Source: Otatea glauca (Eukaryota; Streptophyta; Magnoliopsida; Poales; Poaceae). Taken from it: DNA of 64,000 nt. Every line of letters begins with the position of its first letter. The stretch's first letter is position 1. Below the pieces are notes generated by a model. The model was given only the letters and a program-made list of their open reading frames with translations, searched no databases and had not been told where the DNA came from. The stretch lies in NCBI GenBank assembly GCA_036346275.1, contig CM070713.1:76004382-76068381 (forward strand). Reading direction: 5' to 3'. Shown here piece by piece: positions 45,201 through 56,632 of the stretch. A program made the position numbers and the translations under genes.

Positions 45201-45964
45201 GACAGCATTGTTCTCTTTGGTGATACGGTGCGTGATGGAATCGACGATAGAGCTGGCCTACTAACCTTATCAGTGAGATCCACGCTCCTCGACAATGAGC
45301 TCACAGACACCCTGCCCCCCATCATAGCAGGCCAGCGATGATGGTCAATCACCTTAGCGTGCGGATTCTCTGACTGCTCAGTGGCACTCCTCCCTCTCAA
45401 CGGGCTCCTCTTCCTATCAGCGGCTGCTGCATCCCTCGTCTTGGTCTGATCAGCAGATGAACTACTGATACTCCCTGCTTTTGACTCGAGCTGGAAAGAA
45501 GAAGACAGGCTCCGCATTGACGGCCACAACCCATCAGGAGCCCGGCCACCAGACAATCTTCTCGGAGCACTTTGCGTCTCCGCGACGGCATCACGCAACG
45601 GCGTGGACGAGCTGGAGGACGACGAGGACGGGCTGGTAGGCGCGGACAAAGGCGACGTCGGGGCAGAGATCCTGGAAGGGGTAGCCGGCCTCGAGCCGCC
45701 AGAAGACAGCCTCGACGGGGTCGCTGGCCTCCGTTCGGTGGACTGGGACCTCTTCGCCTGCGACACAGACGCCGCCAGGGCTGACGCTCGACCGGCATTC
45801 GGCGACGGGTGCCTCCTCGGCGTGGTAGGCGCCTGCGCCGGCATCGCCCCCGCATTGCGCCTCACCGCTGCATCACCGTGGCCATTAGCATAATTCTTGT
45901 CCGCGGGCAGGTCAGATTTCCGCAGCAGCACTGCCCCCGGCGCCCGAATTTGGCAGGTGTCCAT
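39212..45964 (-). CDS. QWRF2: QWRF motif-containing (AUG8/EDE1-type) microtubule protein with greatly expanded repeat region, six exons
   Basis: Exons on the minus strand are 45964-42344, 42127-42005, 41573-41457, 41267-41178, 40470-40363 and 39259-39212, all with GT/AG junctions, all in phase 0, giving 1368 residues. The N-terminus is basic and Ser/Pro rich (TPRRHPSPNAGR, TPSR). Residues 214-1050 are about 22 copies of a 37-residue unit with the core SRGISPRRRLASDG. A second basic Ser/Pro stretch follows. The QWRF motif is at 1187-1190 (LQWRFTNAY), followed by the conserved helical C-terminus (DYLDHWAALQ, EALRASTLRLPV, AVDIMQAMGSSICYLL). Relatives are augmin-linked or microtubule-binding proteins, usually about 500-660 residues; without the repeats this one would be about 530. 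Met at 45964 is preferred over an ATG 18 bp upstream. The QWRF2 paralogue assignment is tentative. Confidence 0.92.
39744..40342. mobile_element. Foldback element with long inverted arms in the last QWRF intron, 599 bp
   Basis: The left arm starts GAGTAAATTTCACAAAACTA and the right arm in reverse complement starts GAGTAAATTTTACAAAACCA; the arms pair for about 280 bp around a short unique centre (about 40020-40100). Each arm is itself made of CACAAAACTACAGATTTTAG-like sub-repeats. Flanking A-runs prevent a clear target duplication. The right end lies 18 bp from the GT (40361-40362) that follows exon 5. Confidence 0.85.
42815..45325 (-). repeat. In-frame tandem repeat array in QWRF exon 1 (about 22 units of about 111 bp)
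   Basis: Units of about 111 bp encode variants of SRG-[IVM]-SPRRRLASDG-V-[ND]-AISKS-x-[DN]-F-x-[ED]-KD-x-RPSTSSAA. The central units (about 44.0-44.7 kb) are most alike, and those at both ends are diverged. No unit breaks the reading frame. At least 13 units contain S-P-x-K/R. Confidence 0.95.
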
Positions 45965-47560
45965 CTGCGCAACCACCAGCACGCCTCAAAACCACCCGCA
46001 TTGACAGCGCCAAGAAGCCACCGCCAGTCCACCCTTCAGTATCTGCCGATACAACAACAACAAGAGCAAGAGCAACCCAATGTTAGGACATGAAGCCAGC
46101 AACAACAAGAACAAGAACCATCAATCCGGCACAACAAGCAAGAGAATTCAAGAACCCGGAATCGCGGGGCACGAACCAGATCGAAGGCTTGGTGATGGGA
46201 CTCGGTGGGTAAAAAAGGGGGAGGAGGAGAAGAAAGGGAGCAAGCAATGGAGGGTGGTTTTCTTTTCTGGAACTGTTCTTATTTATTATTTATGCGTAGG
46301 AAATGGAGCGTCTCTTTCGGGAGCGGGTTGGGAGTGGCCAGTCACTCATGGCTTGGTCTCCACCTCACGGGAACTCCACGCCCAGCTCCTGCAAGCCAAG
46401 TAATGGCGAAGCCAAGCTGACTGCTGCCACACAGGCAGTAGCTCTATGCCTCTATTATAGCTCTAGCTCGATCGAGAGAGAGGGGAGAAGATTTAACGGG
46501 GATGGGGTTGCCCGGTAATAAAGGCTCCTGGAGGTTGAGGACGACTAACCACTGGCTTAATTACGATGATTAGTACAGCCAAGTCCTCGTTAAGTACCGT
46601 CCCTCCCGCGAGGTTGGCAAAACTAATGCAAGTGGGAGGAAGAGGAACTTTCTTCTCTCGTCGGGGGTTGGGGCCTTGGGGGGGGGGGGGGGGTGAAAAT
46701 ATGGGGGGTAAAAAGGCGGCGTTTTCACGCTGGGTTCATTGAAGCCGGGGGGAGAGTTCGCGGTGGGAAGAAAATGTGGCCGTTGGAGAGATCCCAACGG
46801 CTAGCGAGCGAGCGAGCGGCAAATGGCGGGGCCTCGTCTCGTCGCGCCGCCGTGCAAAAAATGCGTAGAAAAACGACGCGAATTCTCTGCAACGCAAGGA
46901 AACAGATGCTCCAAAGGAAAGTGAACTGGTGGCGTTGACGACGACGAGTTGGTTCCTCTCGTACCAGGTCCGTACCATCCGGACAAAATTCGAGGGGAAA
47001 GAAAAATTCCATGGTCGGAAGGTTCCAGAGGCTAGCAACAGCCAGCGGCGCGGCGCAGGGCGTCGAAATCCATGACGAGCGAGGGGGCGATTGAGAGATT
47101 TAGCGCTTTTGCTCACGAATTTTGGTGCCGAACACGGACAGGACAAGGGGGCTTGTTCGCCAATTCCAACGCTCCCGACAAGCGATCGAGACGAAAGCAC
47201 GCAGCTTCGGCTCCTGGAACGACTCCCTGCGCCCGCGACAGCAAATGCCGCGGCTCGAGCCCAGAATTGACGCGACAAGCAAAAGAGAAGCGATCCGATC
47301 CTGACCTCGTGGCTCCACGCCGGAGAATCGCAGCCGCCGCCTCGCCGCGCCCGAACGGAGCGATCCAACCCCTCCTCGGCGGCCCGAATTCGATCGGGAG
47401 ACTGGAACGAGAGAGTGCTTAGGGGAGAGAGAGAGAAGGGTAGGCTGATTGGAGCGGGCGTGCGGAGAAGGAAGACGAGGAGAAGAGGGAGACTCGCGGT
47501 TCCCCGAGAAAGCAATTCCACGCGGAAGAGGGAGCTTCTTTTTTTTTTTTTTTACGGGAG
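45965..47560 (-). promoter_or_regulatory. Upstream region and probable 5' leader of the QWRF gene
   Basis: GC-rich, CpG-rich DNA extends about 1.5 kb from the start codon and probably contains the 5' leader, perhaps with an intron since TTGCGCAG directly precedes the ATG. A run of 16 G lies at 46678-46693. Long open frames here (for example 46736-47521 minus) are compositional. Transcription start not located. Confidence 0.4.
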
Positions 47561-49426
47561 AGGCGCTAGGAAACGGACAAGTTACTGCATAATACGAAGT
47601 AAAGATGATTCATGCTAATTTTATATTAAATATAAAATGCGTTCTATATTTATAAACAAGATTATTTAAAAATATATGTATTATAAATTTAAACGGATGG
47701 AGTAATTAAAAAATGATTTTATGTATCACTATTTGATAGTTGCATAAATATTAAATTATAAATAAAGAGTCGATAGTGATTATTTATCTCTTCGTTTATT
47801 TTTAAGATTTATACTAGTATTGAGAGAGTGATATATTTACACTACTCCTTAATTAAATATTATAAACACAAAAGCCAGCAATCTGGTACAATTTCCGCTT
47901 TCCACGTTCCCCAATTCCTTTTCTTTTCACCTTTTCTACTTACTTGAATACTTTTCCTCCAATAGTTCCTCCAATAGGTTGATCACTCACCACTATGGTC
48001 TGTGTAGAATAATAAATTTGTGCAAAATAAAAGATAAATAATCACTATCTACCATTTATATATATTTTAATATTTTATATAATTTTTAAATAGAAATCTT
48101 CCCTTTCTAAATCCTACTGAGATTCCTTCCTGTGCTCACGAGGATGGTGATGCTGTGATTTCTTTCGGTCTTCTTTTGCTGCGTGCAGTGGTTAATTATT
48201 GAGCTCGATGGTTAGTGGTGGACGCAGGGGCGCTAGCTATGGTGATTGAAAGCCGTTGGAGGAACGGCACGGCAGCCTATACGACCACCTGCTGAGATTG
48301 TACCGTTGTGTTGCTGTTGGGGAGAAGAGCCCCCCCTCCCGCTCCCACTGACAAGCACTTTCTTCCCACCCTTTTCCTTTTTTTTTCCTGCTCCCTCTTT
48401 TCAGTTGGCTTCTACTGTTCTACATACGTTATTAGAGCCTCTTTGGATCCTCAGCTAGCTAGTCTTCTCAGGCGAGGAGCCACGAAATCCTCACCTTTTT
48501 TTTTCTCCTAACAATTTTTTTTAAAAATCTGGCTTTCTTCCGAACATAATTATAAAAATAGTTTCATCTCTGATCGTGAAAGCGTTAGTAGACGATATTT
48601 GTTACTTGTCGTGCTCATGTAACGTGAGAGAAGTTGCGCGACCTTAGCAGCAGAGTTACCGTGCAACGAGAGCTCCTCAGTAGCATTTAACTAAGACATT
48701 TCATTAAGTAAGATCATTAATTAAGGGATTAAGTAAGTAATTAAAGTGAATAATGGATTGGTCGGCACATTTATTGCAGAGCTACCGTAGCTCGGTAGGA
48801 AACTCATGCTACGCGATCCATCTTGGCTTAGTCGACATGCTCTAGCTAGGTGGCCCGATCCCATGTCACGTAAGGAAAGAAACCTGCAGTGCCGAAGCCA
48901 ACCCGGTGCATGCATCGACCACATCTTGATTTCCATAGAAACAACAATTAATCCCATTCCCACCGAAACAATTAATATTTCCTTTTGCCTCCCTTATCTC
49001 CACGTACAGATAGGAAAACGTACGAATTAAGATATATAGGGTTCTTTTCATGCTCTTTCCTGGTTTAATCTGAGTACGTAGTTCTGATCCAGTCTCCATA
49101 TATATCTAGGTCAAGCTCATACACGCAGACGTACGTCTTCTGGCTCAAACTCCCTGGCTTGCACATGCATATCTGGATCCTTAATGTTTTTCCTGGCTCG
49201 GCGTCGCACCACCACCTTGTGTCGCACGCACGACCTCTCTCTCTTGAGCCAGCCCTTGCACTGCATGCACACACGCATGCATGCACCCGACTACACATGA
49301 ACATGCTTCCGCATGCTCTAGGTCCTCAGGCGCCATCTCATGCAGCGCCACCTCCACGGCGTCCTCCACAATCTCAATCTGTGAACAAAAATTGAAAGGA
49401 ACACATGAAATTAATCAATAGAAGTT
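47561..49426. other. Intergenic with two worn hAT-type MITE copies (about 47712-47835 and 47985-48110)
   Basis: Near 47739-47829 the text matches copy 2 of the MITE family (TTGCATAAATATTAAATTAT, CTCTTCGTTTATTTTTAAG). Near 48010-48090 it matches in the opposite sense (AATTTGTGCAAAATAAAAG, AATCACTATCTACC). The ends are too worn to read target duplications. A Stowaway-like end GGATGGAGTA is at about 47695. The remainder to 49426 shows nothing recognisable. Confidence 0.5.
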
Positions 49427-49437
49427 ATTTGTGCCGC

Positions 49438-50570
49438 CCGAAGGCGACTCAGGAGGAGACGCCAAATACCCAGCCGAGCAAGCTTCCCATCGCGTTGGCT
49501 CCCTCGCCGCCGCCGTTGGTGGCCGCCGGCCAGCCGATGGCGGCAGCGGGTCTCTCTTCCTTCCTCAGCTTCCGCTTCCGTACAAAGACAGCACCTTTTC
49601 CCCTCAATCCAACCCTAGATCTAAGCGATGGTGTCCAGGTGCCGAGCTCGGCTGTTGAGCTCGGGTTGGTGGCGACGAGTGCCGGGATGGTGCGGCAGGT
49701 GGTGAAGACCCATGGCACCGGCGCTGGGGCCGGAGTTGCATCCTCTCGTCCAGATCTTCGCCGGATTTGACCTAGTTTGTGCTTCCATCTGATCGGATCT
49801 GCCCTCCTCCTTGCCAGATCCGGTCACGGCTGCGCGTGGAGCATGCCGGGGATGCATGTGCGGGCTTGGTGGTCCAAATAAGCGTGGTGAGTGCCCTCCC
49901 TTGTGGTGTGGTTCTGGTCGTCGGCGGCGGCAGGCGCAAGGCAGCGATTTGCGATGGCCTAGGCAAGTTGGGGCATCTTGTAGGTAGCGGAGCACGGCGC
50001 GGCTGTCGTAGAAGACGCTCGGGCGGCGGCGGTAGGTGATGCCTCATAGGTAGCGGAGCGCGACGAGACGACCGAAGGTGGCGAGGCGGTTGTAGGTGGT
50101 GCTCAGGTGACGCTTTGTGCTCGATTGGCGGAGCGCTGCGAGGCGGTAACAACAGTGGGGTGCGTTGCTCGGGGACCTTCCGGTGGTCGTACCAGATGTC
50201 GGCCTCGTCAGCTGTGGCGAGCGGCGCTTGCTCCAGCGCGCGGCTCAGGCTGTCCACGCCGTCGTCCAGCGAGGAAGAGATCGGTGAAGGCGTCGTCCGT
50301 GTTGACAGTGAGGTGCTTGGCCGCGCGTGCCTGGTGGGGCACAATGGCGGCAGGTGAGGGCAATGGCCAGTGAGGGGCTCAAGAAGTGTTGGTCCTATTG
50401 GTGTATTTGCTGTTGTGGGGAGTCTCCAAGTTTGGGATTCCTCTTCGATATTGGTGTCTCCCATGTTAGGGTTAATGATCGATACCGTTGTAACTTCCTC
50501 TTTAGAGGCTGCTATATTACTTCTTTCCTTTTGAAATGAATAGCAAAGCTCTTACCCTTAATTTCAAAAA
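49438..50570 (+). mobile_element. LINE-like non-autonomous retroelement, 1.13 kb
   Basis: Flanked by the exact 11-bp duplication ATTTGTGCCGC at 49427-49437 and 50571-50581. It has a GC-rich 5' part, an L1-like 3' end (GTTGTAACTTCC..., AATGAATAGCAAAGCTCTTA) and a short A-run. No reverse transcriptase is present, so it depended on another element. A 230-codon minus-strand open frame (50464-49772) is Pro/Arg rich and looks like a by-product of composition. Confidence 0.8.
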
Positions 50571-50581
50571 ATTTGTGCCGC

Positions 50582-52905
50582 ATCACTTGCTCGATAGTAC
50601 TACACTTTTAACTTTCGTATATTGCGGGTGATACCGTGCCTAGCGATCTTACATGACTATGTATCTACAGCTGCTTTTAGGTTTTAACACCGAATCTGCA
50701 CTTGCTTCCATAAGCACGACTTGCTTGCAAACAGGCCGGGAAAGTACAGATATTTTCGCAAGCTGTTGCAATGTCACCACCAGGCTACACTAGACCTTCC
50801 AAGATATTAGCTGAAGGCAGCATCACTCAAACTCGATCCTGCAGATCCGTCAAAAACAGAACTTGTTCTAGGTACGTAAAGTGAAAGGGAAACAAGGAAG
50901 GGAAGAAAAAGAAAGAAAGAAAGTAAGAGATCGTACGCGTCTTGTTAACGCAGCAGAGTACGAGCATCAGTTGTAATTGGATGGAGGGAACTAGCTAGCT
51001 GGGAAGGTGGCCAGTTCAGGCCAGCTAGAAAGAGCAAGGTGTCAATAGAAAGTTGCTTAAACCCCACAAGAGCTAGTGGTCCGTGATAGACGCTACAGAA
51101 ATGGCCAGTCACGAACACAACACCTAAGGAACCATGCAGATTGCAGAGAACAGCAGCAGTAGCTATAAAAGTAGATCAGATTAGTCCTTAGTGGTAAGTA
51201 GTACTCTAATTGAGTACAGTAGGCATCATGTAAAGATCGGATAACCAATGGCACTAAGCCACAACTACTCTAGTTGAGTACATACAGTAGTCATCATATG
51301 AGGATCTAATATGGTTTGGCAATGGCCCTAACTCCACCTTCACCAACTAAGTTACCACCACGTAGCCCTACTTTTGCCAACTACTATTTAATTTGTCATC
51401 TCATTGATGGATTGGATCCATTAGCTTCTCTATATATATGGAAGGGAAGGCAACTAGATGTGCATGGTATTCACTTACAGATTCTGATCCATCTCTTGAA
51501 TCTCCATTTTGATTGGATGGAACTCCAGGAAGAATGCAACTCACATTGCCGGGCTAAAAGCTGAGTAGCAGCAGGCTGCCAAAGTGGAGTCCTGGCTGTA
51601 CGTAAAAAGGCAGGGTATTTCAGATGCAAAGGCAACGCGGCGATACAAATGATTCATACATCACCACCTTAGTGGCGGTGCTGCATAATGACGCATAATA
51701 TAAGTCAGCATGAACGCTAGCAAATGTGCCCGACACCTATGGACCCACTACCATCAACTTTGCAGATTTAGCAGCATCTTTCGTCAGGAGGATCATAAAT
51801 CTTGCTCATAAATTAGGAAAGAAAGGTTGGAATTTATGGCATGTCGTTGATATTGCTACTTGAATGCATAAGCTAGACAAACAAATCCCCGCTTCATGTT
51901 ACTCTGATAATCACTAATTGAGTTCATTTGTACCAGAATTGAAGATACTAATAAATCTCACCTTTGGAGAACCACGGAACACAGTGGCTTTAAATGTGGG
52001 ATATCTGCAACATGATCCTTTGATGTTGAATTTATGCTCTGCTTTAGCCCGGAGATGAAATGGAAATTGGTATATTTAAGACAAGCTGGGACCAGCATCA
52101 AAGGACATACTTCTACTCCATTTAACTAGACGCAAAAGTGTCGCAGTAAATTTTTCTGATACTATTTCAAAAAATTGTATCAAGCAAACCTTGGCTGTAA
52201 GGGTAAGTCATCAAAGAAACGGGTAGCTTTCTATCGCAGGAGTATTTGACAGCAAAGACAAGCTATGAAGTATAGCAGTTCTGTGGATGCAAAGAACACT
52301 GTAAATCTGTTATACCTATGAAATTTTACATACGAATTGTACTTAAATAATATCAATTTATACACCTTATATTTTTTTATGGCACGCTTTTAGAGCCATA
52401 ATCAATGTCAAAGTATAGTACTACTACAATTTTACAGAAGAATGCACAGACACACATCGATCTATTGTCTAATAACTGATGTACAGACACACATCGATCT
52501 ATTGTCTAATAACTGATGTAGTACATTTTAGGGCCCTAACTAACAGGAGAAGATAGCATATCTGAATGACTTCAATGTGTCCAAACGTGATTATTAACCG
52601 GGACAATAACAATAGGAAATGGCAACGCAAATAATTTCAGGAGAGAATTGGACCAATTGTGTAAATGTGTAACTGATCACAATCTACCACACAATATGAT
52701 CATTGTCCAGGAGATTCAGAAACTACTTGAGACTGACGAGATTTTTCTAGTTGCAGCCCTCATGAATCTGTTAGTCGCAGGACGGTGACCATAATACCTC
52801 CTACTTCCATTTACATGCCTTGCCACAACAATGATTCTACAAGTAAACTGAAGGATGCAACCGCATTTGGGATGATGGTAAATCTCACATTGGTTTAGTT
52901 ATCTC
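50582..52905. other. Intergenic, no gene supported
   Basis: AT-balanced DNA. A 37-bp unit (ACAGACACACATCGATCTAT...) is exactly duplicated in tandem at 52446-52519. No coding exon could be confirmed. Confidence 0.4.
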
Positions 52906-55357
52906 TTAACCATTTTCCCCACCTTTTTTCTTTGAAAAGGGGACAAATAAGTTCAGATCTTCTTCTTGTGTCAAGGGGAGTGCTAATCGATCAACGAATG
53001 ACAACTGAATAGCGTTATATGCAGAAGAGGAAGTGAGAGCAGCTTTATTCAACACTGAATACAATAGGGCTGACTTTAGGGGCAGCCGGTCCCTAGGGCT
53101 AGAATGGTATAGCTGAGCTTGCAAGGATGTCCTCCATATTGTAAATAATGCTGTACCTAGATTGGCATAGCGGTGAAGGTTATTCAGCCGAAAAGTGCCA
53201 CATAATCCAAACTCATCTCCTCTGCAATGTCATGTACAACATTATGTCTAATGTGCTCAATGAATCACATTAATGCTTACAGGTTACCTCTATACTTTCA
53301 TGGTATACGCAGAAAGCCCTGGTGTGCTCTCAGATTTTCCATCGCAGGTTAAAAAAGACCATGTGACTGTGAGGCTCCTATAAACTATGAGGATCTTAAG
53401 TTAGTGACAAGGGTTGTATCTCTCTCTCTCTCCCCTAAAAAAATATTAAAATAAATAAAAAAGAGAAAAGGTTGTAACTTCATTTTATTTTCTGGACTTG
53501 AGTTTTCAGTCCGACCATTTATTTAATCATACCTTCAGTTTATTTGCATGAACTACCTCAATTAGGGACCAAAAGAAATTATCTCGAAATTTATGCACAA
53601 AGAATGATAAATTTAATAACTGTTACTTCCAAGTCTTAGTACTGAGCATCAAGTGAAACAGGCCATGGTTACTGAACCTTAAGCACACTAGTCTTCTTTT
53701 TTTCTTTTTCTATAACACAAGCAAACTAGCTTTGAGAGGTAAAACTAGAAACTGCAACCTGATTAAAAATATCCAGATAAACATTTTTTTAATTAATTTA
53801 TCTTATTTTACATTTTGAGGAGGTATGAGCCTTTTGTAAAGGAAGATTTTAGGGGTTATGGTTATTGGAGCACCATGCAATCATTAACGCTGCGCCTGGA
53901 TCATTGTTTGTGGGATATCATGAACAGTCTGAAAGCAATAATGGAACCCTGCAGCCTTTGCTATTCCAACAAACCACCATATGCATTATCATAGCTTGTC
54001 AATAGATATAGATATAACAGTGCTATTTCGATGAAAATCATTTACCCTAAACATCCAATGAGGGTCATAATATCCGGATTTTTTGAATTTGTTCTCTTTG
54101 TTTAAGATAATGCAATTAATAGTCATCCACAAGGCCATGATCTAGCAAGTCACATATGATGCAGGGAAAAGAAAACATCAGTAAATTTAGTTTTTCTTTT
54201 CAAGAATAAGAAGGACCTTACCAGTTTGTAACTTGTCAGTAAGGGCCTACTTATTGACACTTGAACGAGTTTGATCACCTTCTGGGTAGTTATCAACATT
54301 GATAACCTGAAAATGGGCAAGGCAGACGAAGGGCTAGAAAAAATGCAAAAGTTGTTACTAGGCATCAGTGCAATGGATAGGAAAATCTGAAAAGATCACC
54401 CTTCTATCCGTGCATGCATGTCTTCGTCGATAATTTGTGGCAAACCCCCTGTCATAAAGGGAACTTTGCTGGATCATTTATACTCCTGATGCCCACAGAT
54501 AGCCTGGAAGAACTCGAAGTTACTACCATTAGGAGTTGGTTATTGCCAGAAAAAAAGCAAACTGTGGGACTGCTTTGCTTGATGAGTAGTAGTGGTAGAC
54601 TAGTAGTAGTTCAATTGTTTGTATACTCACTTGGATGCGTAACATGGACCTCATGCTTCAACAGAAAGAAAGGCACTTCAGCACTGGAACGATCAACCGC
54701 TATGGTACTGTTACTGACTTTGACAAGGGTCATCTTGGTGCGGTTGTGTTTTTGCATCAGATAGATGAGATTAGGCTGGCTATCCGAGAGGATTTAGACT
54801 CCTCAGCTTCCTCTTGGTCAGTCAAAATTTGACACAGCTGCGAATTGCTGTTCCATCGTGCTCATGGCCGACTGACCTGAACAGATTGCTGTAATCAACA
54901 TCACATGCGAAGCATTCAAAACATCTGAAGCAAAGCTATCTGATTTTTCGATATCCAATCGAGTAAACATCTAATCTACACGGTAAAATCAAAGGCATCG
55001 GCCACGGCGGAAGCGGCACCCCCAAAACCGCACACGCACGAACCCCTCCAAAAATATGCAACTAAAGCAGCGGCGTCTCGCTCACCTAAATCCTCATGGC
55101 CGCGGCCTAGGCGACGAGGAAGTCCCCGTCACGGGGAATCGGCGCCTCCTGAGTCCTGATCCCGCCGCCCCCCTGCTTAGCTTGCCCTCCTCCGCGGTTC
55201 CAGCGCGCCGCATCGGCTCCGCCGGTTTGCCGCGCGCGGACGGACGCGGAGGCCCGGCGCTGGCTGGCGGACGGCGGCCTGGTGGGCAGCGGCTACGGGG
55301 TGGCCTGTTTGACGGCCATGGCTGCGATCTTGGATTTTCGGCTGCTACTCGGCCCAT
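52906..55357 (-). other. Possible unassigned minus-strand transcript
   Basis: A CpG-rich block (55094-55357) ends in TTTAG followed by the donor GTGAGC at about 55085. Further along the minus strand, 54282-54223 is a 60-bp in-phase candidate exon (KVIKLVQVSISRPLLTSYKL) between AG and GTAAGG, and 53217-53156 has AG and GTACAG around GDEFGLCGTFRLNNLHRYA. I cannot join these into one protein or name a family. It may be a long non-coding RNA or a decayed gene. Confidence 0.2.
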
Positions 55358-55533
55358 TTAATGCTACGGTTGGGGGCCCGATCAGATCCAGAGTCGTTTG
55401 CATGGTGTGATCTTAGTAGGCTTGGGCCTATGGGGTGTGCGCACGAACGGCAAGCCCATGGAAAAGTTTTCCGCTATGGAGGGCACTGTGCAGATGCGGT
55501 TCACGATTACACGGCATTCAGGATCATGGCCGG

Positions 55534-56262
55534 TAGGACTACGGATAAACCAGATATAAATAGGAATAATATTGAATATAGATACGGAGTAAATATGAAT
55601 TGAAACAAATACGGTTATGAATATTCCTCAGAGCATGAAAACCCGTTAAATTATACGCGCAAAATGAACAAAAAAAATTGGTTTATTTGATTCAAACATT
55701 CGTAAAGAACATGTGATGGCCCAATATTTGTATTCTCTATTAAATTATTTTAAAATAATAATTTATGTATTTATAAGTGTTTCTGCGTTTTTAGCTACTT
55801 AATTAAAATATTGTCCTATTAAAGACAATAGTATTTGAATTTCATAGAAAATTTAAAAGCAACAAAAGCCTTGAAAATATTTTTTAAAATGCTATATTAT
55901 GTCATGAACGTATCTAATTTTTTTCATAATTGTTGAAGCTGATTTGCCAATTTTAAAAATTGAAACTTTATTTATAAATTAATTAAATTAGAAAATAATT
56001 TTGAAATTTAGAAACCTTACAGTAGCCTTGGCTCAGCCCACTCGCCTGAATATTCGAATAATCTGCCCCTTGAATACCTAGATAATCCCTATTCATATTT
56101 GTATTTGACGGATAGTAAACTACCGAATCCGTTTTCGTATCTGACAAAAAATATGTATTCCTTTTCGATCCGATTCTATTTGATAAATATCTGAGCCGAC
56201 AAAATCCATATTAAAAAATTATCCAGATCGGTTGGAAACTAGCTGATCCATTTTCACCCCTA
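55534..56262. mobile_element. Second Ds-like hAT element, diverged, about 730 bp
   Basis: The right end ATCCATTTTCACCCCTA matches the terminus of the 32952-34000 element. The left end GTAGGACTACGGATAAACC is worn. Possible 8-bp flanks are CATGGCCG (55526-55533) and CATGGCAA (56263-56270), with two mismatches. ATCCG-type subterminal words are fewer. The inside is AT-rich and non-coding. Confidence 0.6.
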
Positions 56263-56372
56263 CATGGCAATAGACTATGTTTTTATTTGTTTTTTTACGA
56301 AGGCTATATGGATTTTGGGCTGTTGTCATTATTAATACTTCGTATTTCTTCTTTTGAAAAAAGTATTTCGTA

Positions 56373-56630
56373 CTCCCTGGTAACAAATAGTTTTTGTTCT
56401 TTTATATCAATACGGTCTCCAAAACACAACTTTGCCCACTGATTTTTATTATAATATATTTATAAAACCTAATAAAATTATAATATTATTAAAGTACTTT
56501 TTAAGACAAATCTACACATATGATTTTTCATGCATCCAATTGAAACATTTAAAAAGATATTGATAATCAAAGTTTCCTAAGTTTAATTGCACCTATATTC
56601 AAAATGACAACTATTTGTGACTGGAAGAAG
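56373..56630. mobile_element. Stowaway-type MITE, 258 bp
   Basis: The left end is CTCCCTGGTAACAAATAGT and the right end in reverse complement is CTTCTTCCAGTCACAAATAGT. TA flanks both sides (56371-56372, 56631-56632). A partial relative lies at about 57735-57930. Confidence 0.75.
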
Positions 56631-56632
56631 TA

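Noticed and set aside
44400..45341. 313-codon plus-strand open frame opposite the QWRF exon
   Set aside because: Shadow of the tandem repeat on the other strand; the minus-strand frame has the family motif and splice continuity.
46736..47521. 261-codon minus-strand open frame upstream of the QWRF gene
   Set aside because: GC-rich leader/promoter DNA with biased Arg, Ser and Leu composition, no domain and no Kozak or splice support.
49772..50464. 230-codon minus-strand open frame
   Set aside because: Lies wholly within the LINE-like insertion and is antisense to it; low-complexity Pro/Arg content.
54635..54832. 65-codon plus-strand frame that reads like protein (GTVTDFDKGHLGAVVFLHQ)
   Set aside because: No family recognised, no promoter or splice context, and the opposite strand has the better exon signals.
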